In this document: in pieces, positions 17,380-26,178 of the stretch | Layout of the letters: each line of letters opens with the position of its first letter | Numbering within the stretch: the first letter of the stretch is position 1 | Source of the DNA: Prevotella sp. HJM029 | GTDB taxonomy: Bacteria > Bacteroidota > Bacteroidia > Bacteroidales > Bacteroidaceae | Length of the DNA stretch: 64,000 nt | Direction: 5' to 3' | Assembly (NCBI RefSeq): GCF_000599605.1 | Contig: NZ_KK082672.1 | Coordinates: forward strand, 53,968 to 117,967 | Notes under the pieces: model-generated | Database searches by the model: none | What the model was told of the DNA's origin: nothing | What the model saw: the letters and a program-made list of their open reading frames with translations, nothing else | Program-made: the position numbers and the translations under genes

Positions 17380-19434
17380 TTATTGTTCGGCTGGCGAATT
17401 GGCCGTTGTAGGCCAGTAAAGATTCTGATAGAGATAGCTATTTTCAACCGTTCCGTCAGGCGAGCAGAGCCTCATCTCTTCAACAGAGAAGGGAGCAAGG
17501 TAGTGTGCCTTGTAGAAGGTATACCCATTGTAGAGATTGTAGCTGTTATTAATCTGATAAGGGTGGATGTACTTTGAGAGGCTTTGTGCCGACATGGTGG
17601 CTTTGGCTGTTCCGTCAGCAACGATGAGGCTCTGACCATTCTTAACAAATGCAGGGTTATTGTGCATGTTGTCCCAGAAGTTAGCACCTTCAATTTGGTA
17701 GTTGTGCACCTGGTCTAAAGCAGCCCAACGCGTTAAATCGTCATCGCGGAATCCTTCACCTGCCAATTCGCAACGGCGCTCACGGCGAATAGAATAGAGT
17801 GTCGCATCGACGGGATTTCCTGCAGAGAATGCTCCCCAGTCATAGGATGGACGGTTGACATTGGCTTCATAGGTCATGTCGGTGTTAGCAATGGTGGTAG
17901 CGATAGGTGCAGTGATGCCCGCACGTGCCCTCAAAGCTGTCCAATATTGATTGGCTGTGGCATCGATATTTCCATTGCGCAGATAGCTGGCCTCTATGTA
18001 GTTAAGCATAGCTTCCTCTACACGAATGAGGATTTGGCCAGAGACATCCGAGAAGCTTTGTCCCAATTGCATCGCAGGATTGTAGTTGTAGAACTTGCGT
18101 TGGCGATAGCCTGTGATATCTTTCTCTTCTTGTGCACTGGTGATGATGTTAGCAATGTTGAATTTCACCTTATTCACATGTTGCGAAACGGGTTTGTTAC
18201 GATTGGCCAAATCGATGCTGGCTTGGTCGATGGCTAACACATCCGATTCTCCAAAGACGAATAGTTGCAAGCGTTCATCGCGGTCTTCTTTTGCCAAATC
18301 GATGGTTGCATCGCCATGATAGCCTGCGCCAGATGCATAGATAGGTAAGCCATTTTTCATGAGGAATGATTCAACCAGCCCGCGTGTCCATCCTGTTGCG
18401 GAGCCTGTGCGGAGCTTGTTCGAAGTGAGGTGAGCCACAGATAAATCGGCATAAAACTGGCGCCACATCAATACTTCGGGAACGGTTGATAGGTCAGTGC
18501 TAGCAAACATATCGTAATAAGGATTCCAACCATTATATTGTCCGATGGACGACGGATTCATAACATGACTGTTTTGTGTCGTCAAGGGTACCGCATCACA
18601 AACTTGTTTGGCAGCGCTCATGGCTTGGTCGAGGAAGAAGTTCACCTCATTGTTTTGGTTGATGGTGAAACTTTGGTTCCAAGATTTGTTCTTTCCAGGC
18701 CAGTTTGCATCGCCTGGTACGCGTCCTGTGCCACGATGATATTTCTCGAAGGTGGCTTCGTAGAGTGCTATGCGTGACTTGAATGCCAAAGCAGTGTATT
18801 TATTAATACGCAATTTGTTGGCTATAGACACTTGCAACTTACTGATGGCGTTGTCCATATCGGAGAGAATCTGTCGTGCCACCAAGTTGCGAGGTTGTCG
18901 TTTGCTGGCAGCAGCCAAGTCTTGGTCGACATTGAGTTCGTTGAGCTCGATGGGGAAATCGCCATAGGTTTTGAGTTTGTCATAATAGAGCATGGCGCGG
19001 ATGAAATAGGCCTCGCCCATGTATTGATTAATCAAATTGGTGTCTCCTGTCACCTTGCCAGCTGCAATTTTAGCTTCACTTTCGTGGATAAACTTGTTGA
19101 CATCGCGGATAGCATTGAAGCCAATTCCACCAGATGTAGGTACCAGCCATTGGTCAGGTAAGAACATGGCGCGGTTACCATTGACTGCTGCCTGGTTGTC
19201 GGTTCCATCGTCGAAGGTAGCAATTCCAGCAAACCATCCACTATTATTCGGGAAGATGGTGCGATAATAGTTAAAAGTGAAGCCACCCAATTGTTCTGCC
19301 GTCGTAAAATAATTGTCGGGCGAAATCTGGTCGAGAGGCGGACGATCTAAGAAATCATTACATGAAGTCAGTAACAAAGCTGCACCGCAAAGTGACAAGC
19401 CTGTGTTGAAAATATTTTTAATGATACGTTTCAT
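17380..19434 (-). CDS. SusD/RagB family nutrient-binding lipoprotein
   Basis: The 684-residue outer-membrane lipoprotein has the lipobox LLTSC (Cys25) followed by NDFLDRPP, the usual SusD start, and the TPR-rich SusD body with LRARAGI and RRERRCELAGEGFR near the C-terminal third. It would form the lid on its SusC partner and bind a glycan or peptide. No glycoside hydrolase or sensor gene flanks the pair, so the substrate is unknown. It follows susC by ten bases. Confidence 0.93.
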   Translation of the reverse strand: MKRIIKNIFNTGLSLCGAALLLTSCNDFLDRPPLDQISPDNYFTTAEQLGGFTFNYYRTIFPNNSGWFAGIATFDDGTDNQAAVNGNRAMFLPDQWLVPTSGGIGFNAIRDVNKFIHESEAKIAAGKVTGDTNLINQYMGEAYFIRAMLYYDKLKTYGDFPIELNELNVDQDLAAASKRQPRNLVARQILSDMDNAISKLQVSIANKLRINKYTALAFKSRIALYEATFEKYHRGTGRVPGDANWPGKNKSWNQSFTINQNNEVNFFLDQAMSAAKQVCDAVPLTTQNSHVMNPSSIGQYNGWNPYYDMFASTDLSTVPEVLMWRQFYADLSVAHLTSNKLRTGSATGWTRGLVESFLMKNGLPIYASGAGYHGDATIDLAKEDRDERLQLFVFGESDVLAIDQASIDLANRNKPVSQHVNKVKFNIANIITSAQEEKDITGYRQRKFYNYNPAMQLGQSFSDVSGQILIRVEEAMLNYIEASYLRNGNIDATANQYWTALRARAGITAPIATTIANTDMTYEANVNRPSYDWGAFSAGNPVDATLYSIRRERRCELAGEGFRDDDLTRWAALDQVHNYQIEGANFWDNMHNNPAFVKNGQSLIVADGTAKATMSAQSLSKYIHPYQINNSYNLYNGYTFYKAHYLAPFSVEEMRLCSPDGTVENSYLYQNLYWPTTANSPAEQ

Positions 19435-19444
19435 ACGTCTTATT

Positions 19445-22400
19445 TTAGAAGTTGAGATTTAAACCAAATGAGATAGCACGCTGTAGGGGATAAAGTTTAC
19501 CTGGTCCCCAGTCACCGCCAGTTGCTTCTGGATCGAAAATCTTATTCATCTTGGTGAAGGTGCAAAGATTCTCGGCCGAGAAATAAACACGCACGCGGTT
19601 TACACCGATTTTTCTTACGAGTATAGTAGGAAGTGTGTAGCCTAATTGGATATTCTTGATTCGCATATATGCAGCATTTTGCATGTAGCGATCACTGGTT
19701 TGGAAGTTCTTTGAGCCACTACCGAACAATGGTCGAGGATAGAAGCCGTTGGGGTTGGGACCAAAGTTGGTATCTGTTGCAGGACGCCAATAATCTAAAT
19801 GCTCTTTGAATGCAGCTGCTTGCCACAAACCAACGTTGGCACCAACGCTGTAGGGTGATGAATCCCAGAAATCGCGTTTGAGTACTCCTTGCATAAAGAT
19901 GAGGAAATCGAAACCTTTCCAAGTGGCATCCAAGGTTAGACCGAAACGATAGCGAGGTGTGGTGTTACCAATTATTCTCATGTCGCCCGTATCGTCATAG
20001 GTTCCATTGCCATTGTTTACTTTCTTATCGCCATTTAAGTCCTTATACATGATGTCTCCGGCAGCCCAGTTTGAGCCCCAAGAGGGTTTGTTGTTGACAA
20101 GCCAATCATTCATTTGTTGGTCGGTCTGCGCAATGCCTTCCACTTCATAGCCCCAAATGTTACCCATTCGTTGCCCCTCACACCAGCGTGAAAGCAGACG
20201 GTTAGGGTTGTGGTAACGTGTGATGGTTTGGTAATCGTCAGAAAGGACTAATTTGGCGCCATAGTTCACTTGACCGATTTGGTCGCGCCATCTCACTTCT
20301 AACTCCCATCCATTAGAGCGCATATCGCTATTGTTTTCAGCAGGTTGTGTTGCACCTAAGATTGATGGTTTTGCGGGTGCAGGTCCCACCATATTTTTGG
20401 TTGTGCGTACAAAGTAGTCGAAGTTTCCTTGCAAGCGGTTGTTAAACAAGCCAAAGTCAACACCGATATTCCATGACTGGATACGTTCCCATGTGAGGAA
20501 AGGTGAAACTAAGCCAGCCACACCAGCCACATTGATGCGTGAATTATTGAGTAGCCAGCTGGATGCTGTGGCCCATGCAGGCTGTCTCAAGAACCAAGGA
20601 TAGAGTGCAGTGATATTGGTGTTGCCGAGTGCACCCCATGAGCCACGTAGCTTCAACACTTGCACTGTGTTGGTGAGCGGCTTAAAGAAGGCTTCGTTGG
20701 CAATGTTCCAACCAAGAGAGAAAGAGGGGAAGACACCCCATGTCTTATCGCCAATGAAGCGAGAAGAGCCATCACGACGGATAGAGAATTCAGCCAAATA
20801 GCGATTGTCGTAAGCGTAGTTTGCACGAGCGAAAACGCCCATCGTAGCCCACTGTGTATCGCTGAAACTGGGATTTACCACCTTGTTGGTAGCATTGTTA
20901 AGAGTGGGAACTTCAGGGGTGATAAGGTCGGCACGTGAGGCACCTAAGAGGGTGTAACGATTTGACTCCATATCCAAACCTCCGAGCACTTTGATGTCGT
21001 GTTTCTCGTTGAGTGTAAATGCATACTCGGTGTAGAAACGCCCGTTGAAATAGTTGTTCTTCGACATTTCGTCGCCAACATTTGATTTTCCAGGAGCATA
21101 GTCACCGCTCCATGCTGCAGCTACAGGGAGGTTGTTGGGATCATAGTAGTAGATGGGCAATACATCCCAATGGTTGACATAGTTGGTGATGTTATAGTTG
21201 CCTTCCAAACGAATTTTCCAACCTTTTAGCGGGGTAAATTCCAATGCCAATTGCTGGAAGATTTTGTCGGTTGAAGTTTTGTCTAAACCACCATTCTCCA
21301 TTTGCAGGATTTCGTTGCCGTGCACATAATGTCCGTGTGGGTCGTAGACAGGGTTTGTGGGCCATCGACGTGCGATGTTGTGGAAGAAGAGTCCTGTCAT
21401 ATAACTTGGACGATGATAGTTCTCACGACTCCATTTGTTGTTATAACTAACGGTGAACCAGTCTTTCAGTTTAGCCGTCACTTTGGCAGTGAAGTTGTAG
21501 CGATTCATCACATCCTCGCCATGGCGAATGAGGCCATGTTGGTTGAGCAGCGAGCCGCTGAGATAATAGTTCACATTCTTTGAGCCGCCGCTTAACGACA
21601 CGTTATGCTCTTGTGAAGGAACACCTTTCTTGTACATTTCCTTAAACCAATCGGTGTTGGCCCATGAGCTATTGTACATGCCCCAGGGCTCGTTGGCAGC
21701 ATAGCCACGCCATGTGGTGGGCACTTCTTCGCCAGGAGCAGGTGTGCCATTGATGTTGTTTTTAATCTTGGTCAACATTGCATTGTCGAAGGGCACAGCC
21801 TCGCCATTATTGGTTGCTGCATCATTCCAGTAGCGTGCAAAGTCGTAGGAATTGGGCATCTCGGGAACTTGTGTTGCAGTGGAGAATCGCACGTTGCCGT
21901 TATAAGATACATTCATGCGACCATCGTGCCCACTCTTGGTGGTGACTAAGATGACACCAAATGCTGCGCGCGAACCATAGATGGCGCTCGAAGAGGCATC
22001 TTTCAGCACAGATATACTTTCGATGTCGTTGGGTGAGATAGAGTAGAGGTCGCCTTCAGAGCCATCGATGAGCACTAAGGGAGCTGCGCTCGAGCCGCCG
22101 TCGATGGTACCTGTTCCGCGGATGTTCATGCTGAGCTTTCCATTGAGGGCGCCACCAGCATTACCCACGTTGAGGTTCAAACCTGGGACGGCACCTTGCA
22201 AAGCTTGTGCTACGCTGGTGACAGGACGTGCTGCGAGAGTTTTAGCGTTCACTACAGACACGGCTCCAGTGAGGTTTACCTTCTTTTGTGTACCATAAGC
22301 CACAACCACAACATCGTCGAGGGTTCCAGCATCTTCTACCATGTTCACGGTGAGTTCTTTGCCGTTCCACACCACACGTTGCGTCTTGTAACCAATGTAG

Positions 22401-22675
22401 GACACGGTTAACGTTGCGCCTGGCTTCACACCTGCGAGGTCGAACTTGCCGTCGAGGTCGGTGATTCCGCCTTTCTTTTGTCCGTTAATGGTTGTGGTAA
22501 CCGATGCACCAATAATCGGTGCACCTTGTGCATCAACCACCACACCTTTGCAGGCGTTTTGTTGTTGCACCATAGCCACAGGCAACGCCGATGAGGCCAT
22601 TGCAGGACTTACGTTCGCGCCCAGCAATGCTAAGGCGAATAACGTTTTGTTTTTGTTACGTTTTAAGTACGTCAT
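19445..22675 (-). CDS. SusC/RagA family TonB-dependent transporter
   Basis: The 1076-residue protein has a signal peptide (about 1-28), a carboxypeptidase-regulatory-like domain (about 43-118), a plug domain starting near VVVVAYGTQKK (SusC/RagA signature) and a C-terminal beta-barrel ending ISFGLNLNF. It imports the ligand captured by the adjacent SusD. No N-terminal signalling extension is present, so it probably does not act through an ECF anti-sigma pair. Confidence 0.95.
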   Translation of the reverse strand: MTYLKRNKNKTLFALALLGANVSPAMASSALPVAMVQQQNACKGVVVDAQGAPIIGASVTTTINGQKKGGITDLDGKFDLAGVKPGATLTVSYIGYKTQRVVWNGKELTVNMVEDAGTLDDVVVVAYGTQKKVNLTGAVSVVNAKTLAARPVTSVAQALQGAVPGLNLNVGNAGGALNGKLSMNIRGTGTIDGGSSAAPLVLIDGSEGDLYSISPNDIESISVLKDASSSAIYGSRAAFGVILVTTKSGHDGRMNVSYNGNVRFSTATQVPEMPNSYDFARYWNDAATNNGEAVPFDNAMLTKIKNNINGTPAPGEEVPTTWRGYAANEPWGMYNSSWANTDWFKEMYKKGVPSQEHNVSLSGGSKNVNYYLSGSLLNQHGLIRHGEDVMNRYNFTAKVTAKLKDWFTVSYNNKWSRENYHRPSYMTGLFFHNIARRWPTNPVYDPHGHYVHGNEILQMENGGLDKTSTDKIFQQLALEFTPLKGWKIRLEGNYNITNYVNHWDVLPIYYYDPNNLPVAAAWSGDYAPGKSNVGDEMSKNNYFNGRFYTEYAFTLNEKHDIKVLGGLDMESNRYTLLGASRADLITPEVPTLNNATNKVVNPSFSDTQWATMGVFARANYAYDNRYLAEFSIRRDGSSRFIGDKTWGVFPSFSLGWNIANEAFFKPLTNTVQVLKLRGSWGALGNTNITALYPWFLRQPAWATASSWLLNNSRINVAGVAGLVSPFLTWERIQSWNIGVDFGLFNNRLQGNFDYFVRTTKNMVGPAPAKPSILGATQPAENNSDMRSNGWELEVRWRDQIGQVNYGAKLVLSDDYQTITRYHNPNRLLSRWCEGQRMGNIWGYEVEGIAQTDQQMNDWLVNNKPSWGSNWAAGDIMYKDLNGDKKVNNGNGTYDDTGDMRIIGNTTPRYRFGLTLDATWKGFDFLIFMQGVLKRDFWDSSPYSVGANVGLWQAAAFKEHLDYWRPATDTNFGPNPNGFYPRPLFGSGSKNFQTSDRYMQNAAYMRIKNIQLGYTLPTILVRKIGVNRVRVYFSAENLCTFTKMNKIFDPEATGGDWGPGKLYPLQRAISFGLNLNF

Positions 22676-22964
22676 TACGTTAGATTTTAGTTCTTTACTT
22701 CGTTTCTAAATCTCTAAAAAGTAGCCCGTTTCAGGGTTGTTTAATTGTTTTGTTAAAAGTACTTAGCTTCCTAAGATCGTTATAGATGGAAGGATTAAAG
22801 TGAGAGCAAAGATAATGTGTATTTAGTAAGTATGATTTGTTTTTTTTGTTAAAACGTGTTAAGACAACGCGATTTTAGTCTTTTTCTCGCTTTTTCTACT
22901 AAAGAATTTTAAAGGAATGGTAGGCAGAACGTGTCATTTTTGGATAGGCGGAGTGGATATAAAA
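22676..22964 (-). promoter_or_regulatory. promoter and leader of the susCD pair
   Basis: On the minus strand TATCTTTG at 22807-22814 gives a leader of about 125 nt before the susC start at 22675. No clear -33 is seen. The rest of the stretch is AT-rich without a recognised gene or repeat. Confidence 0.5.
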
Positions 22965-22998
22965 AGGTTGGCGCGCGCATCGCTGCGCACGCCAACCT
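22965..22998 (-). terminator. terminator of the DUF6261 gene
   Basis: GGTTGGCG and CGCCAACC, extended by GCGCA/TGCGC across one mismatch, form a GC-rich stem with a 4-base loop, followed by TTTTTAT on the minus strand. Confidence 0.85.
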
Positions 22999-23057
22999 CT
23001 AACTTTAAATTTTTACACATATGAAAGATGAAAGAAAAAAATCCCCTTCATTTTGGG

Positions 23058-23936
23058 TTATTTCTTTGGCGTCACTTCGGCGCTACCATGTTCGGCAGGC
23101 TTGGTGTCGTCGGGTTTAGGGGGCACATTGGTCTCGGGTTTCTTGCCAGTTTTCCCGCCTTCTTTGGGTTTCACCTCAGCTGCTCCCTGTCCTTTTCCGG
23201 GCTTTTGGGGTTTATCGGGTGCTGGGTTGTCGACTGTTGCCTTGGGCATCACCTCGTTCTCATAGCGTTCTATGCGCTCATTGATGAAATTCACAAAGGG
23301 CTCAAACCCTTCGGCCATGCCGAGGCTGATGAGCGAATTGATGACATCTGCGAGGCGTCGGTAGGCCGTGTCGCTGTTGCGGCGTGCCTTTTTCAATGCT
23401 CCGGCTTCGGTGGCCGAGCGTTCTTTGTCGCGCACGTTGAGCAGCTCTTCAACTTTTGTGTTGGCCAATTTGAGTTGCGTCACATAGATGCCGAGCCCAA
23501 GTTTGCTCACGTGTGGGGCGTTTTTGCCTTCGCAGTCGCTAATCAGGTTGTTGATAGCGCCCGTTTCGCGGTCGAGCTGCATGTCGGGGTTGATGTCATA
23601 GTCTTTGAGATTTTGCATGAGTGCGCGTGCGGCGCTGGCCATGTCGGGCAGGGGAAATCTCAGAAAACCTTTCACTGCTTGTTTGAAACCCATGAGCACG
23701 TTGTCGCGCACGCGGTCGTTTTCGGCGATGGCCTCGGTGTTGAGGTTGGCCTTCTGCGGAACATACAACTCATCTTCTTTTTTAAATGCCGTTTTCAGTT
23801 CCTCGATTGCTGTTTTGGCAATGGTGTTGCCAGTGATTGCCGTTTCGGTGGCTACTTGTTCTACAACGGTTTTCATGAATTGAAAATGAACTGCGTTGTT
23901 AAGATTCACCAGATTTAGGCTTTTAATCTTTTTCAT
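23058..23936 (-). CDS. DUF6261 family protein
   Basis: The 292-residue protein begins MKKIKSLNLVNLNNAVHF, which resembles the DUF6261 family of Bacteroidetes, and is mostly helical. Its last 60 residues are rich in Pro, Lys and Gly (low complexity). There is no signal peptide or enzyme motif, and the function is unknown. The frame is open upstream through the 42-bp repeats to 24308, but I place the start at 23936 because the upstream part merely translates the repeats. It lies downstream of higBA with the repeat array between. Confidence 0.75.
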   Translation of the reverse strand: MKKIKSLNLVNLNNAVHFQFMKTVVEQVATETAITGNTIAKTAIEELKTAFKKEDELYVPQKANLNTEAIAENDRVRDNVLMGFKQAVKGFLRFPLPDMASAARALMQNLKDYDINPDMQLDRETGAINNLISDCEGKNAPHVSKLGLGIYVTQLKLANTKVEELLNVRDKERSATEAGALKKARRNSDTAYRRLADVINSLISLGMAEGFEPFVNFINERIERYENEVMPKATVDNPAPDKPQKPGKGQGAAEVKPKEGGKTGKKPETNVPPKPDDTKPAEHGSAEVTPKK

Positions 23937-24032
23937 AAAATGTTTATATTTAAGTGGGCAGAAAACGAAATAAGTTCGAATCCTTAGTGCCCGGGTTAAT
24001 CTTTTTGTGCGATTTCTTGCAAGATTGTTTCT

Positions 24033-24490
24033 CCCTGTTTGGGTTGGTGCAGTCATAAGTCTATGCCTGTGCTTCCCTGTTTGGGTTGATGAAAGCATAA
24101 GTCTATGCCAGTGCTTCCCTGTTTGGGTTGGCGCAGTCATAAGTCTATGCCAGTGCTTCCCTGTTTGGGTTGGCGAAAGCATAAGTCTATGCCTGTGCTT
24201 CCCTGTTTGGGTTGATGAAAGCATAAGTCTATGCCAGTGCTTCCCTGTTTGGGTTGATGAAAGCATAAGTCTATGCCAGTGCTTCCCTGTTTGGGTTGGT
24301 GGAGTCATAAGTCTATGCCTGTGCTTCCCTGTTTAGGTTGGCGAAAGCATAAGTCTATGCCTGTGCTTCCCTGTTTGGGTTGGCGAAAGCATAAGTCTAT
24401 ACCTGTGCTTCCCTGTTTGAGTTGGTGCAGTCATAAGTCTATGCCAGTGCTTCCCTGTTTGGGTTGGCGAAAGCATAAGTCTATGCCTGC
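24033..24490. repeat. tandem array A: 11 units of 42 bp
   Basis: CCCTGTTTGGGTTGG begins each unit, at 24033, 24075 and every 42 bases to 24453; the last unit is cut short. Each unit holds the inverted repeat GCATA-AGTC-TATGC or the variant TCATA-AGTC-TATGCC. Units differ mainly at two short positions (GCAGT versus GAAAG, and CCAG versus CCTG). Because 42 is divisible by three, several frames stay open through it, but these encode only a repeat. Confidence 0.95.
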
Positions 24491-24614
24491 TTCACCCGTG
24501 TTCATTTTGTCAGAGATCGCTTTTCTGATGGTATCGCGTTCCATGGTTGTGGTTGTGCGATGTTGCAAAGTTGCAAAAAGTTTTTCGAAAGCGCAAGAAA
24601 ATGCCCCGTTTTTT

Positions 24615-24926
24615 TTATAACAGGGCGGCTCTGCAGGCTATTTCTTTCAATTTATGGGCTAACGATTTGTCGGTTCGTGCTGTTTGCAAATCATATTTCG
24701 CTTGCAATCGCATGAGACTATCGGCGGGTATGTTTAAAGCGGCTTCAAACTTGAGTGCCATTGTAGTGGTGAGTGCACTATGGCCGTTGAGCATATCGTT
24801 GAGTGATGAATAACTGATGCCAATGTATTCGGCAAATTTTCGTTGTGGGATGTTGCGCGCCTCGAGCTCGTCTTTCAGAATCTCACCGGGATGTGTGGGG
24901 AAAGCGCCATAACCTAAACTGTCCAT
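24615..24926 (-). CDS. higA: HigA-type antitoxin
   Basis: The 103-residue protein has the HigA start FPTHPGEILKDELEARNI and a helix-turn-helix (about residues 28-60, RKFAEYIGISYSSLNDML). It should bind the toxin and repress the shared promoter. It follows the toxin gene by nine bases, the usual higB-higA order. Confidence 0.93.
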   Translation of the reverse strand: MDSLGYGAFPTHPGEILKDELEARNIPQRKFAEYIGISYSSLNDMLNGHSALTTTMALKFEAALNIPADSLMRLQAKYDLQTARTDKSLAHKLKEIACRAALL

Positions 24927-24935
24927 AGCTAAACT

Positions 24936-25253
24936 TTATTTGTAATGGTTTGATAATTCTAATATGTTGCAGATGGTGATAACCTTTTCTTGCCTGATAA
25001 TTTCTGAAGCAAATTCTATGCGATACTGATTGTTTATGCGCACAGACTCGCGACGGCTGCCCTTTCCATGTAGCACTTCGTAGTTAAGTGCTTTGAAACG
25101 ATATAAATCTTCAGTGCTGTGCAATGACTCCATTAAGTTGAGCACCTGAATATACTTGCGCACAATCTGTGGTTGAAATCGGTGCTTCTTGTCGCTTGCC
25201 TTTCCTTTATAGAAGAGTTCTCGCAGATAGTCTTGGGCAAAGGTTATTTCCAT
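24936..25253 (-). CDS. higB: HigB-type toxin (RelE superfamily)
   Basis: The 105-residue protein matches HigB/RelE-type ribosome-dependent mRNA interferases: FYKGKASDKKHRF near residues 14-26, RFKALNYEVLHG near 52-63, and basic RRESVRINNQYRIEF near 67-81. It is the first gene of the module, preceded by a -7 element at 25272-25279. Confidence 0.93.
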   Translation of the reverse strand: MEITFAQDYLRELFYKGKASDKKHRFQPQIVRKYIQVLNLMESLHSTEDLYRFKALNYEVLHGKGSRRESVRINNQYRIEFASEIIRQEKVITICNILELSNHYK

Positions 25254-25271
25254 TTTGCAGTGTTATGTGTG

Positions 25272-25279
25272 CAAAGATA
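25272..25279 (-). promoter_or_regulatory. -7 element of higBA
   Basis: TATCTTTG on the minus strand lies 19 bases before the toxin start. Autoregulation by HigA is expected; I did not identify an operator. Confidence 0.6.
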
Positions 25280-25356
25280 GCTATTTCCTTGCAATAAAAC
25301 GGAGGGGCGGGAGGTCTTTTTTGTCGCGAGGGGGGCTGTAATCGAAAAAAAATAAG

Positions 25357-25364
25357 TAAGTTTG
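25357..25364 (+). promoter_or_regulatory. -7 element of the mannosyltransferase gene
   Basis: TAAGTTTG lies 27 bases before the ATG at 25391, back to back with the higBA promoter. Confidence 0.6.
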
Positions 25365-25390
25365 CACCGAGAATTAAAAACGAGAAAAGC

Positions 25391-26140
25391 ATGCAAGAGA
25401 GCGATTCGATAGTGATTATCCCCACCTATAATGAAAAGGAGAATATCGAGAAAATCATTCGGGCGGTGTTTGGGTTGGACAAGTGTTTCCACATTTTAGT
25501 TATCGACGATGGCAGTCCCGACGGCACGGCATCCATTGTGCGCGGGCTCATGCAAACGGCGTTCGAGGGGCGATTGTTTATCATCGAGCGCGCTGGGAAA
25601 CTGGGTTTGGGCACCGCTTATATTGCAGGGTTCAAATGGGCGCTGGAGCAGGGCTACGACTATGTTTTCGAGATGGATGCCGATTTTAGCCACGACCCCA
25701 ACGATTTGCCGCGGCTTTATGCGGCTACCCACGACGAGGGCTACGACATGGCCATCGGTTCGCGCTATGTGAGCGGTGTCAATGTGGTGAACTGGCCCAT
25801 GGGGCGCGTGCTCATGAGCTATTTTGCATCGAAATATGTGCGCTTGGTTACGGGCTTTTCGGTGCACGACACCACGGCTGGCTTTGTGTGCTATCGTCGG
25901 CGCGTGTTAGAAACGATTCCTTTGGACGAGGTGCGTTTCAAGGGCTATGGTTTTCAGATCGAGATGAAGTACACCGCTTATAAGATAGGTTTCAAAATCA
26001 AAGAAGTTCCCGTGGTGTTTGTCAATCGCCGCGAAGGTGTGAGCAAAATGAGCGGCAGCATCTTTGGCGAGGCTTTCTTTGGTGTGATGCAACTGCGCTT
26101 GGACGGCTGGTTGCGCAAATATCCCACGCCGAAAGCTTAA
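25391..26140 (+). CDS. polyprenol monophosphomannose synthase-like GT2
   Basis: The 249-residue protein matches dolichyl/polyprenyl-phosphate mannosyltransferases: VIIPTYNEKENIE near residues 8-20, the donor block VIDDGSPDGT near 37-46, the DXD block EMDADFSHDP near 93-102 and a VSKMSGSIFGE block near the C-terminus. There is no C-terminal membrane domain. It would make polyprenyl-phosphate mannose or a similar donor for lipoprotein or surface glycosylation. Confidence 0.9.
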   Translation: MQESDSIVIIPTYNEKENIEKIIRAVFGLDKCFHILVIDDGSPDGTASIVRGLMQTAFEGRLFIIERAGKLGLGTAYIAGFKWALEQGYDYVFEMDADFSHDPNDLPRLYAATHDEGYDMAIGSRYVSGVNVVNWPMGRVLMSYFASKYVRLVTGFSVHDTTAGFVCYRRRVLETIPLDEVRFKGYGFQIEMKYTAYKIGFKIKEVPVVFVNRREGVSKMSGSIFGEAFFGVMQLRLDGWLRKYPTPKA

Positions 26141-26178
26141 TTTTTTCCTACGACTTCACTGCTGCGGGCCGATAGCAC

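Noticed and set aside
23971-23996. tRNA 3' half or attachment-site remnant (TTCGAATC followed by GTGCCCG)
   Set aside because: The 5' acceptor half, D arm and anticodon arm are not found upstream at the required distance; no integrase is nearby.
23937-24308. N-terminal extension of the DUF6261 protein through the 42-bp repeats
   Set aside because: The extension is just repeat translation; the family-like start is at 23936.
24007-24336. Repeat-encoded proteins in arrays A, B and C (also 29658-29933 and 38239-38568 on the + strand)
   Set aside because: They only translate tandem repeats, remain open in more than one frame, and lack start signals.
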